DNA of 64,000 nucleotides from Rhynchopus sp. YZ270_cl-10 (lineage: Eukaryota > Euglenozoa > Diplonemea > Diplonemida > Diplonemidae), in assembly GCA_964035575.1 (NCBI GenBank), contig OZ037908.1:496001-560000 (forward strand), given 5' to 3'. The notes under the pieces were generated by a model. That model ran no database searches, was not told where the DNA came from, and worked only from the letters and a program-made list of their open reading frames with translations. The position numbers and the translations under genes were made by a program. This document shows, piece by piece, positions 40,934 through 50,943 of the stretch; positions within the stretch are counted from its first letter, which is position 1; every line of letters starts with the position of its first letter.

Positions 40934-43900
40934 ATGGCTCTCGTGCCTGTCGAAGAGGAGTATGACCAGATCTCGCTTGCACCGTCGAATATGTCTCATG
41001 TGCGTGCGGCGAACGCAAGTGAACAGGCAAAGAGGCGCCTGCGCGCGGTAGTCGACCAGAAAGACCGCCAGTGCGAGCAGATGAGGCAGACCCTCGAACG
41101 GAAGAAGCGGCAGCTCGAGGAGGAGAAGAAGGAGGTCGACGGGCTGTACCAGGTCAAGGAGGACTACGAGGGGGACATCAAGCAGCTGAAGGAGAACAAG
41201 GTGCTGTTCCGTGTCTTCAAGAAGCTCGACCTCGACAAGAAGGAGGCGCTGTCGCTGGACAACTTCGAGAAGGCAACCGGCTGCAACGAGGACGAATCGC
41301 TCTTCGTGAAGGAGGGGCTCTTCGACCGCATACCACGCACCTACCACTTTACCTTCCGCTGCCGCGACATCTCCGAGCCCGAGCTCATTGAGCTCGTCAA
41401 CAAGACAACCGGGGTGGAGCGGGGTGCCGTCGAGGTCTGCATAGGCGACAGCCAAACACACGGCATCCGCAAGGCCTCCGTCCGTCTCGCATGGCACAGC
41501 CACCCTGCCGAGATCGCCGAAGACCCTTCCCTCCCCGAAGAGGAGAACGAGCTCCGCCGCGAAGAAATCGCCAAGTACTACCGTTCCCTCGGGGGAGAGG
41601 ACTCCTGCGTGCCGCTCGAGTCTGCACGCGAAATAGAGTCGCGCATGGCAGAAGAGATCAAGACCAACGCAAAGGCGATGCTCGGATGGGAGGTGGTCCG
41701 CGTGACCGACGATCTGCGTGCGATCTTTGACGACTTCATCAACCACTTCTGGTTTGCTTCCAACGACATCCCTGTTGACGCTCTGCAGATCATGTACGCC
41801 GAGGCCAAGAAGACTGAGGAGGAGACCATCCTCCCCGAAGAAGCATTGGACAAGGTTGTGGAGCTGGAGCATGCCATCAAGCATCAGCAGAAGCTGAACG
41901 AGCAGGTGACCCGCGACACTGCGTTGACCGACAAGGACATCCAGGCGGTCGACAAGCGTATTGACAACGCATCGAAAGAGCTTCTCCACATCCAGCGCGT
42001 GACCGGGTTTGACTCCGCACACACCACAAAGGACCAGGTCGACTTCTCACTCCAAGACGAGGAGATCGCCCAGCTTCAGCAGCTCGTCCGCAAGCTTGAG
42101 GATGAGCACCGTGTGGGCACCTCGCGTCTGTCCAAGAAGACACAGCTTCTCATGAGCCTCTCCGAGGAGGTGGAGGAGAAGGCCGAGATCGAGGAGCAGG
42201 TGTTCAAGGCAATGAACGACCTGAAGGTGACCAACAAAGACGTGGACGAGCTCCAGGAGCGTCTCCGTGTGCTGCGTCTGGACCACATGAAGACAGACCG
42301 TGCCATCATGTCGCTCGAAGGCCGCAGGGACCTCGGTGCCGTGCAGTCGCTCAACTCCGACAAGGAATACCTCCAGAGCCAAATCAACCAGCACAAAAAC
42401 GCGAAGGGTGAGGCTGACAAGACCATCAAGGCGCAGGTATGGTACTTTGCATTGTCGCTTGATGGTGCCAAATGCATGGAGAAAATACTTTGTTTGATTA
42501 CACTATCACGGGATAGCACGAGGAACCCTGGGACGAAGGGGGAGAGCTGTAGCTCCAGGTTGTCAGGGAGAACGGCAATCGTCCGGAGCGGTCGTGGAGG
42601 TTCTGTGTGCGTCCCGTGCACCCAGCTGTAAGCCTTCGCGTTGTCACGTACAATGTGGGGCGGATGCTGTTTTTTTCCCCTTCATTTTCAGGGGTTTCAC
42701 AAATTCTTTTCGATATTCACCAGACATATTCACCTCAAACTGTCTTTCTCAAACTCCACCACTAAAACAACCACCCCCTACAGGCACACCGTCTGGCGCA
42801 GCTTGAGAACCGTCTGAGCGTTGTGACTGCGGCACTGAAGGACCTGAAGACGAACACGAAGATCCAGCGCCGCTTGAAGGACGCACTGATGGGCGCGGAA
42901 GTGGAGGATGCGGACATCGACCCGTACAACGTGGACAACTACCTGCCCGCGAACGAGATCGTCGATGTCGAGCTGTACGAGCTCCTGCAGCGCGACCTTG
43001 AGGCCATCACCACAAGCATGAAGCTCAAGGACATCATCCTGCTTGAGAAGGAGGCCACCATCGAGGCCACCGAGCTCAAACTCGACGAGCTCAGAAAAGA
43101 GAAAGAGGACGACGAGGAGTACTTCTCCCACGCATCGCACAAGGACGTTAAGGTATGCCTTGCAACCTGCAAAGGGAAAGCTTCGATGGCAAAAGGGAAG
43201 GCAGGAGAGAGCAGCAGGGTTCTATGAGTTGCGTTGCAAAACATTCGACGATTTGCTCTAAAAAAGTGTTTATTTTTTTTACAAATTTTCTGTCTTTTTT
43301 ATGGTGACTAAGCACGAGAGGCTTAGGATCATCTTATAAACTTTTCTTTTACTTTCTCCTTCTATGGAAAACCTCACGCTGCTGATGCTGCGCATAACGA
43401 ATGTGATCAAAGGTGTCTAAGCACATGAGAGGTGCTTTGAGTCATTTTATAAACTTTTCTTTCTCTTTTATAAATTTTATGCTATCTAGGGATAGTCTAT
43501 AAGCAAAACATCTTTATGGCTAAGCACGTTGTGTCTTGGGTTTATCTTGCAAACATTCTTCTTTTCTCGTATTTACAAAAAAAATGAGGAGACAACGCTG
43601 GTGGATAAACTCCATCTTTCGATTGAAAATAATATCTTAATCGTTTCTCTCTTGCAGGAGGTGGAGAGCCTACGCGAACAGCACCGCATCCGCCAAGAGG
43701 CGCAACGTCGTGAGCGCGATGCGATTAAGCGCGGACTGAGAGATTCACGAAAGGTATGCATGTTGACTATCCCCACGTGGCCGGTTCTTTTTTTAAACTG
43801 TGCACATCACCGAGTTCATATAAGTTGTTTCCCCCATGTTCCTCTCCAACCCCACGTCTACAAAACTATCAAGCAAAATTAAACAAACTAAAAAGGAGAA

Positions 43901-44249
43901 ATAGATTCCTCCGATACGGTCTCCAAATCATCCCTCCAACATAATAACTAATCAATCAACGGAAAAAACCTTTTTTCCTTTTACCCATCAGTATCAGAGT
44001 TATTATTTTTCTTTTTTTCAAACTTCATGGTGTGGCCCGTTTTGCGGTTTTCCGTGTCTCAAGAATGGCCCAATTTAAATCGAGGGGCGGGCCACACCAG
44101 ACTTCAACCAAAAATAACCCCTCCTACACTCCACGTCTACAAAACTATCAAGCAAAATTAAACAGAGCACAAAGCACTTTCAAAACATACAAAAAAACAT
44201 TTTCACACCCCTCCTACAGACTGCCTTGGACCACGCTAAGGAGGCATAG
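40934..44249 (+). CDS. Coiled-coil protein, probably cytoskeletal or axonemal
   Basis: Four exons, all joined in phase 0: 40934-42436, 42784-43152, 43658-43753 and 44220-44249, giving 665 residues. Donors are GTATGG, GTATGC and GTATGC. The last exon encodes only TALDHAKEA and the stop. The protein starts MALVPVEEEYDQISL and is helical almost throughout. A globular insert at about residues 130-220 (TYHFTFRCRDISEPELIELV and GIRKASVRLAWHSHP) separates coiled-coil blocks, with strong heptads from about 300 onward. The region near residue 95 (FRVFKKLDLDKKEALSLDNF) looks like a degenerate EF-hand. A resemblance to ciliary coiled-coil proteins of the CCDC146/MBO2 sort is only an impression. Codon use is strongly G/C-ending, unlike its introns, which are full of dispersed repeats. 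Confidence 0.85.
42437..42783. other. Intron with an antisense family F copy
   Basis: TTTGATTACACTATCACGGG at about 42493-42512 is the reverse of the family F core, one of very few repeats in this window on the minus strand. Confidence 0.55.
43153..43657. other. Intron built largely of dispersed repeats
   Basis: Two family A copies (about 43302-43350 and 43411-43460), a family F copy (about 43483-43515) and a CTCCATCTTTCGATTGAAAA repeat (about 43608, shared with 18143) fill most of the intron. All are in gene orientation. Confidence 0.7.
43754..44219. other. Intron with an internal duplication
   Basis: CCACGTCTACAAAACTATCA, continuing with AGCAAAATTAAAC, occurs at about 43851-43883 and again at about 44131-44163. 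The second copy continues with CAGAGCACAAAGCACTTTCA, also found near 1025 and 63893. Confidence 0.6.
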
Positions 44250-44994
44250 AGCAACGATAAAAAAGGGGGGCAAACAAATGGGCTTTGACGTTTCTTTCTG
44301 CAGGGGGGTTTTTTTTTTACTCTCTTCGAAATGGATGTAGGACTGCATGGTTGGGGGGGGGGGGGGGGTCCACCCGGTGTACCGGTCATGTACGAGAGGG
44401 CTTTGTATTTCAAGTCAACCCTTTTTTATTTGTAGGCCGCAGGGTACGTTGTGCTTTCATCTGGATGGCGTGGCATTGTGGAGTGGGTCAGTCGGAGGTG
44501 AGCCTGCATCAACAACTGCAGTTTTTTTTTATATATTTTTGGTCCACTTCACCTTCCCCCCCCAACGCTTCTGATTCTGCCTTCTAGTGAGTTTTTCGCA
44601 ATTAAATTTAAAAAAAATAGTGGAGCACACTCTAGGGTGGCTACACTAGTACAACCAAGTTTTCAAAAAAAACAAAACTACGGAGAGTGGTGAGATCAGG
44701 AATTCCTCCTGAAACTGCCATTTAATCCGTTCTTCTTTTTTTTTTTTATGCATTTTTTTTTCTTTTTCCCCTTTTTCAATACTTTGCAACGTGGGGGGGC
44801 CTATGTGTCGGGGGTGTATTTTTTTTTAAAAAAGGTGACTAAGCACAGAGATATTTGGGCTTTCATCTTACAATTTTTTGTTTTTTTTTTTTGTTTTTTT
44901 GTTGTCAGCAGACTCCTCTCTGGGAGGCGATTTTGAGGGGAGGGTAATGTCCTGGGTGACAAAACGTGCTGACTGACACTGTTTGAGCCGTGGT
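44250..44994. other. Intergenic with families E, H, D and A
   Basis: + strand order: family E (about 44328-44422), family H (about 44447-44518), family D (about 44621-44670) and family A (about 44834-44880). A run of 18 G's lies near 44354. Confidence 0.6.
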
Positions 44995-45627
44995 CAGGGT
45001 GTTTCCTAATTTTGGGAATTTTCCGTAAAATTCCGACATCCGGAAGCAAATTTTTTCCCTGGAAAAAAAGTGGGTTTTCAGCCCCAAAACATGCCGCAAT
45101 TGGCATTTCCGGAATCCTTCCGCGCTGTGGTGGGGTCAATTTGCCGAAATGGCCAAGTTCTTGGTGTTGGTCAAAATGAGTGTAAGGTAAAGGAGACCAG
45201 GTAAATCCCACAACCCAGATTTTCTCTCCCTGATCCTGAAAACATGAAAATGCCCGAAAACACCGGCATTTGCATTTTCGGAATCCGTCCGTTCTGTGGT
45301 GGGGTCAATTTGACGAAATGGACAAGTTCTTGGTTTTGGTCGAAAACCGTCAGTGTAAGGTAAAGGGGGCCAAGTGTTTGCCTGTAGAAACTGGTAGGAA
45401 CAGGCAGCGCCGCAGGCGCACGGTACCCAACATCGGTGAAAATAAAAATTCCCAAAAACTGCTTTATTTGAATGATTGGAGCGATCCAGAACAGCGAACA
45501 TACTTTTTTCGGGAAAATACCAAAAAATAAGCACTTTAAATGCGTCCCTAATTTTTTCCCGCAATTTTTTTCCCTGGCCAATTTTTTCCAAATCCCCGGA
45601 AGCGGAAGCAAATTAGGAAACACCCTG
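44995..45627. mobile_element. hAT transposon derivative, 633 bp, exact 8-bp target duplication
   Basis: The ends CAGGGTGTTTCCTAATTT(TG) and its inverse (AAATTAGGAAACACCCTG) are flanked by GCCGTGGT on both sides (44987-44994 and 45628-45635). The interior is an inverted relative of part of the 14847-18099 element, sharing GGAATCC(G/T)TCCG(C/T)(G/T)CTGTGG and the GCGCCGCAGGCGCACGGTAC block at about 45408-45427. No ORF of its own. Confidence 0.8.
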
Positions 45628-48600
45628 GCCGTGGTTTTAAAAAAAAAAAAAACAAAAAAAAAAACGAGAAAGTGATGGGGGGGGTCAATTCATCTTTCAG
45701 GGTTTGCTTTTCTTTCTTTATTTTTTTTTTCTCCCCTCTTTTTTCTCCCTCCCCTCCCTTTCCTCTTGTTCATTGTATCTCTTCCTTCCACTCCCCCCCA
45801 GCACCCCCTCCCTGCCAACACTGCAAGTTGTGCGTACATTTTTTTTGACCAAGAAAAAGGGATACGAAAAAATTAAAAAAGAAAAAAAAAAAAAAAAGAT
45901 AAAAGCTGTCGTTCCTTTTTGACCCAAAAATTTGCACAAAGGATACCAACAGTAAAACAAAACAAATATAAGAGGGGGAGGAGGGATTTTATTGGAAAAA
46001 AAAAATTGCCAACAGTAATAACGGAGTAGCTTATTTTTGTCAGATGAAGTAGGTATACCAAAGCAAAAAAAAACAAAAGGCAAAAATCAAATCCAAAAGA
46101 TATACTCTTGTGCACAATCTTGATCATTATTATTTTTTTGGAAAGAACCATTTCCCCCCCTTTTTATGGTTTCCTCCCAATTATTTAATTCTGCAATCTT
46201 GTTATATCACGCACAAGAGTTTAGTTCTTTTTTTTTTTTTTTTTTGAATTTGCCTCAGGCTCTCCGCTAGGATTTCCGATTTTGAAAATATTCTGTTGAT
46301 GGTCCACGTTGGTGGGGTACATGCTTGCGCCGCAGGCGCACGGTACGCAACTTTTTTTTTTACCAACGCCCGATTTTGACTTTTTTGGGACGTTTGAGCA
46401 CTCACCTCTCCATATCTTCTTCTCCTGAGCTTTTTTGACAGGTAGAACGGGTCTGAACCACTTAGCAGAACTTTTTTTTTTTTTCTTTTTTTCCCCATTT
46501 TCAAAAAGTTCTGTTGACAATCAACAGAACTTTAGTACCTAGCGGAGTGCCTGATTTGCCTTTCCCCCCCTCCCCCCTTTACAGTATTCCCACTTCGATC
46601 GATTGCTTTTTTTCTTCTTCTTCCACTTTGCGTCTTTTTGGCAATGCAACAACAAAATTTGAGAGGGAAAAAAAAAACACACACAAAATTTCCGCTTCCC
46701 TCCAGGCAGTATACTATACCCCCCATCTCCCCTCCCCCGCGTCGTTCGGTAAAAAGCACACTGTCACAAAGCGGGTTGTTGGATTTCAAGTAAACTTTTT
46801 CCCCCCCCAACTCTAAAGTTTTGTTTGCCTATAGACTACTATCTAGTGATAGTATGTCTCTATAATCAAACAAATTTTTTTTTCCCTTCAAATACACGAC
46901 TCGATTATACTCCATCGTAGGTATCGTCTGGACGGTGTCATTATTTTTTTCTTTCTCTTTCTGAAGATCCAGAGCTTTTTTAACAGATCCAACAAACAAA
47001 AACAAAAAACAAAAAATATACAAGCAAAAAGGCTTCCCCCCCCACCCCCAACACTGCGTCTTGTCTCTCCAACTAGTTTTTTTTTTTTTTTTTCTCTTTT
47101 CTTTTTCATGTTTTTTTGCGCGATGTATGTACCCCTGATGTACTCCGAAATTATTTTTTTTTTGTATTCCCCCCCCTTTTCTGCACTGTGTACGTTGTCT
47201 TCGCCCCCTAATGGTTGAATCACATTTGTGCATTTTTTTTTGAAGTATTTTGTCTCAGAGAAGAGTATCAGGATATAGCTATTCTGATAGCTTCACTGTG
47301 GACAGGAGATGTGGGTATAGCATATTGGGGAATACCATTTTGATCCCCAAACACACACACACACACCCCTGGTCACAGTGTACTGAGGGAAATATGCCAA
47401 GAACACACAATGTGGAGCTCGTTTGTTCTCCCTCCCAGCCTTCAGATTTACCCCAGTATATTTGTTGATGCTTTGCTCTTTTTTTTGCCTGAAATGTTTT
47501 TCTGGTGTGTTGTCTGTATGTCAGCTACACTAGACTAACAAGATTTTGTATTAAAAAAGTACAGAATGAAAGGGGTGGGGGGATATTTAAGAAAAGGGTA
47601 TTTGAGAGGAAGTCACTGACTGTGGATACGCAAAGAGAGTTAGATTAAAAAAGCAACATATAGTGGAGCACACTCTAGGATGGCTACACTAATACAACCA
47701 AGTTTTCAAACAACAAAAAACAAAAAAATCCATCTCAACGTAGACCGCGAAATGGAAGTAAGCTGGGCGGAGGGTGGGCGTGGCGTGGATATATTCTGTT
47801 GCGACACGTGATTTTTCCAAGTTTTCAAAAAAAAAAAATTAATGAGACTTCGGGCGACTTTGTTTGTACAGAACCCGTCCTCGGACAGGGTGAATTGTCG
47901 AAACTACAAAAAAAACCCCAAACAAGCACATCCAAATTCCATCCATGGTGGTTGGTAGTGAAGACTGTATTGTGTATGACAACTACACTAAACCAACCGG
48001 GAGAGGGGGGGGTTTTTGTTTGATTCAAGGTGACTGCGAGCGACGTTGGCTCATCTTGCAACTTTTTTTTATTTTTCTTTTCTTTTTGGCAAGAAATTTC
48101 AAAAAAAAAACGAGACAAATATGTGTGTGTATTTTTTCCTCTTTTTTTTTTTTGTGTGTGGGTTTGAAGGTTATTCCTGGAAAAAATGAAGGAAAAGAAA
48201 AACGATACAAAAAAAAAAGTAAAATCAACAAAAAAAACAACAAAAAAACAACGACAAAAAAAAATACGATTTTTTGGGTAAAAAATAGTGAAAAAAAAGC
48301 CACAAAAAATCTGTAGGGGATAAAAGAAAGGGTAAAATATTCCCACAACGCTTAGTTACGTTGCTAAAAAAAAAGATGGGGTAGTCTATATGTTTTTGGT
48401 TCTCTCTATTTCGGTTACCATGAACTAGAAACTTCAGGGGACCTTGCAAAGTTTCCAACTTTCAGTACAGCTTTTTAGAGCTGTGTGTTTGATAACTAAT
48501 AGGGGTAATTCTTGCGCAGAATATGGCCCCAATGTGTGTCTGTGTGTCTGCTGTCCACAAGAAGCATCTCAACTGTTCGTAAAGTTTCCTCTCTCTCTCT

Positions 48601-48870
48601 TTTTTTATATTGTCGGATAGGGGAATGACTGTGTGCCTGCTTACAGTTTCCCTGTCGGCACCTCCCAAACGCAACACCCCGGGGGGGTTCGATAACCCCG
48701 CGGAGTGTCAGGTGCCTGCGTCCCAGAGGTGTTTTTTTTTTTTTGCACTTTTTTTGCACTATCAACCTTCACTTTTTTTTTGTTGTACGGAGCTCCTCCT
48801 CTTCCTCCTCTCCTTCCTCCTCCCATTGCCTGAGAACATAATAAAAAAAGCCGCCCACACCCGACAGAAA
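45628..48870. other. Long intergenic region, low complexity with scattered repeats
   Basis: It contains the GCGCCGCAGGCGCACGGTAC block at 46328-46347, a palindrome AGTTCTGTTGACAATCAACA at about 46507-46531, family F near 46838, family D near 47662, family A near 48028 and a full family B at 48683-48782. Between these are homopolymer runs and C/T tracts. The many short open frames are low-complexity translations. No gene was found in 3.2 kb, the longest empty stretch outside named elements. Confidence 0.5.
48683..48782 (+). repeat. Dispersed repeat family B (type copy)
   Basis: It reads GGGGGGGTTCGATAACCCCG, then CGGAGTGTCAGGTGCCTGCG, TCCCAGAGGTG and, after a T run, TGCACTATCAACCTTCACTT. The first block has a tRNA T-arm/B-box look. 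Partial or variant + strand copies lie near 4738, 14088, 18252, 22000, 31402, 31483, 36396 and 38529. Confidence 0.7.
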
Positions 48871-49101
48871 ATGAAAACAGCGCGCGTGCTTTGCGCCGGC
48901 CACAAATATGGGTCGGCCAGTTTCGTTACTGGGGGTGACCAAGCTGGTGTGAACCACCGTGGGAAGAGCGTCCTTCAGACTAAGCTAGCGGGGGCATACG
49001 GGCAGAAGCATCAGTCGTACGGTCGCAATGCAATCGGTGGTATGTTGATGGGAAGAGCTCACTCTTTCCCTACGAAGTGTTCTAGAGACAAAACAGAATA
49101 A
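48871..49101 (+). CDS. Small protein ORF (76 residues) or first exon of the next gene
   Basis: The ATG follows ACCCGACAGAAA, a good trans-splice and start context. The protein (MKTARVLCAGHKYGSASFVT...) is basic and Gly-rich with no known motif. A strong donor, GTATGT, lies inside it at 49040, so the real exon may be 48871-49039 and continue into the 49563 exon. Splicing those two directly would put the second exon out of frame, so an intervening exon or a different acceptor would be needed. Both readings remain open. Confidence 0.5.
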   Translation: MKTARVLCAGHKYGSASFVTGGDQAGVNHRGKSVLQTKLAGAYGQKHQSYGRNAIGGMLMGRAHSFPTKCSRDKTE

Positions 49102-49113
49102 TACCATAACACA

Positions 49114-49171
49114 GGGTGGCTGAAGGGAAGGTGATTCGCACTTCTTGCGTTTGCAGCTCCATTCAGCCACC
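49114..49171. mobile_element. Tiny foldback, arms GGTGGCTGAA
   Basis: GGGTGGCTGAAGGG and ATTCAGCCACC are inverted arms with GTGATTCGCACTTCTTGCG inside. Relatives lie at 55177-55255 (both arms) and about 56122-56202 (degraded). Confidence 0.5.
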
Positions 49172-49562
49172 ATGACAGACACCGTTTTTGTTGTTGTTAG
49201 TGTTCATGAAACCTATCATATAAACTGCACTTCCCATCTTGGGTACCCTTGGGGTTTTTTGGTCTATCCACACATAACACAGCAACAACCACCGTCACGC
49301 ACGACCACGAGAACAAGCTTACAACACAGGCGCACTCACAGCCGCAGTATCCCGTATGCCATCTCCTCTTTTTTTGCTACCCCCTTTTTTTTTTGAGTAA
49401 TCGACAAACCCGTTACAAAAATCCGCACAGCTGAATGCCTACCAATTAATAATCAAAAGGCTGACTAAGCACAGAACCACCAACTTTTCACCCATTTTTT
49501 TTTTATTTTCAAAAAATATTTTCAAAAAATACCCCTCAAAAAAATTTCTCTCAAAAACCTCA

Positions 49563-50559
49563 GGATGAAGGCCAATTCGGCTCCTCCACTGCCCGCCGTA
49601 CCGGGTTTCTTTATAGATTCCCTACACGGAAGTACCCGAACCCCAAACGACACCGTCCCATCCTCACGACCCACCAGCCTAACTTGATGCACGCGACGAC
49701 CCACCCGAACACACTGGTTGCGAGGGTATCTCTGCCGCTTGAGACGAAGGCGAAGAGACTCTTGCGAAAGATCGTTTATTTGCGTCCTGTCCCCGCGAAG
49801 ATGAGGGTCCGCAAGGAGATGTACTATCGGATGAAGTTTGGCCTCTTTGACTTGGAGCGCATTCTCCCCGAACTCTGGGGGCCTCAGGAAGGGTTCAAGC
49901 TGGACCGAGATGAGTGGCTGTTCAAGGTGCTGTACTTTAACCACCCTCTCACCGAGTCAGACCTATGCGAAAAGGTGGACAAATTCCCGCACAACCCATT
50001 CGATGATGACAAAGATGTGTGCATGGCGTTGGAACGTCTCGTCTCTCGCGAATATGCACGAAGACTTAAAGGAAAAGAAGTAGGCCACCCTGACGTCAAC
50101 CCCGAAGAGTACTACTGGACATTGATGCCTGATGAGCTTGCCTTTGGGGAAAAGGTTGTTCTGGAAGAACGTTACATGCAGATTATGAAAGAGGGAAAGC
50201 CGCTCCATTCAACGATCTTCCCGATCAGGAAGGAGATGCTCGAGAAGAACTACCAAGAGAAGCACAACACCTTCTCGTATTTCGATGAGGTGCGGGATGT
50301 GCAGAAGCTCGAAGAATTCGTAGAGTTCTGCAGAACCGAGCGTATCGAGGCAGAGAAGAAGCTTACCGCCATAGGGGAAACCGTTGAGTTCCCGGACATC
50401 CCCGACGAAGAAGTCGCAGAAAAGGAAAGAAACAGGAGCTACCCTGACCCCCCTACCCTCCTCTCAGCGCAACACCCCAGAATCAACTGGCACACAGTAG
50501 GCCATTGGAAAAACTCCGTCCCTGACGGGCAACGCCCCGAGGTTGTTCCCAACATTTAA
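49563..50559 (+). CDS. Hypothetical protein, about 290-330 residues, 5' end uncertain
   Basis: The reading frame is open from a likely splice acceptor (AAAACCTCAG, exon from 49563, starting DEGQFGSSTARRTGFLYRFP) to the stop at 50557-50559. The first in-frame ATG is at 49687 (MHATTHPNTLVARV), giving 290 residues. The N-terminal part is very basic (RKYPNPKRHRP, KAKRLLRKIVYLRPVPAKMR), followed by a mixed helical body with FDLERILPELWGPQEGFKLD and an acidic stretch. The C-terminus is INWHTVGHWKNSVPDGQRPE. No domain is recognised. A basic start and a compact body would suit an organellar ribosome or respiratory-complex subunit, but nothing in the sequence proves it. Strand and codon use match the neighbours. 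Confidence 0.65.
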
Positions 50560-50943
50560 ATTAGTTCGCTTTTTATTAAGCTTCTCTTTAAATGATAAGG
50601 GAGGGTTGGGAATGGGGGGGCAAGGGGAAATGGGGGAGGGGGGGAATGAAAAGGAAACGTCTGATACGTTCGATTTATCATTTTTTTGGCGTCTTCAAAA
50701 AAATGAGAGATAAAGAAAAGGAGAAAAAAAAGAGGAAAGAAACTTCAATAATAATAACAAAAAACGCGATTTTTTTTCAGAAACAAACAATCCACATAAA
50801 AAGTTTGGGTACATTTAGTGCACCCTATTATACCTTCTATTCAGTAGAATAGTTAGTATATGAAACAATTACTTCATTTGCCCCTCTCTCCCCTCATTTT
50901 CCACCCATTTTTCATAAAAGGACAAAAAAAAAAAACACACAAA
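50560..50943. other. Intergenic with a family G copy and a trans-splice-like leader
   Basis: Family G at 50803-50868 (GTTTGGGTACATTTAGTGCA, then TTCAGTAGAATAGTTAGTA) is followed by a pyrimidine tract, TCATAAAAG (AG at 50919-50920) and an A-rich leader before ATG 50944. Confidence 0.5.
50803..50868 (+). repeat. Dispersed repeat family G (type copy)
   Basis: GGGTACATTTAGTGCACCCT followed by ATTATACCTTCTATTCAGTA. A + strand relative lies at about 18530-18570. A minus-strand copy lies at about 60736-60803, one of the few antisense repeats here. Confidence 0.75.

Noticed and set aside
40925-42022. 365-codon minus-strand frame over the coiled-coil gene
   Set aside because: G/C-ending codons in the real + strand gene leave the antisense frame open; it is Leu/Val/Asp-rich with no domain and does not respect the introns.
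45718-48348. Many F/K-rich frames (for example runs of FFFFLF or KKKKK)
   Set aside because: Homopolymer T and A tracts read as Phe and Lys; no start context or conserved motif.
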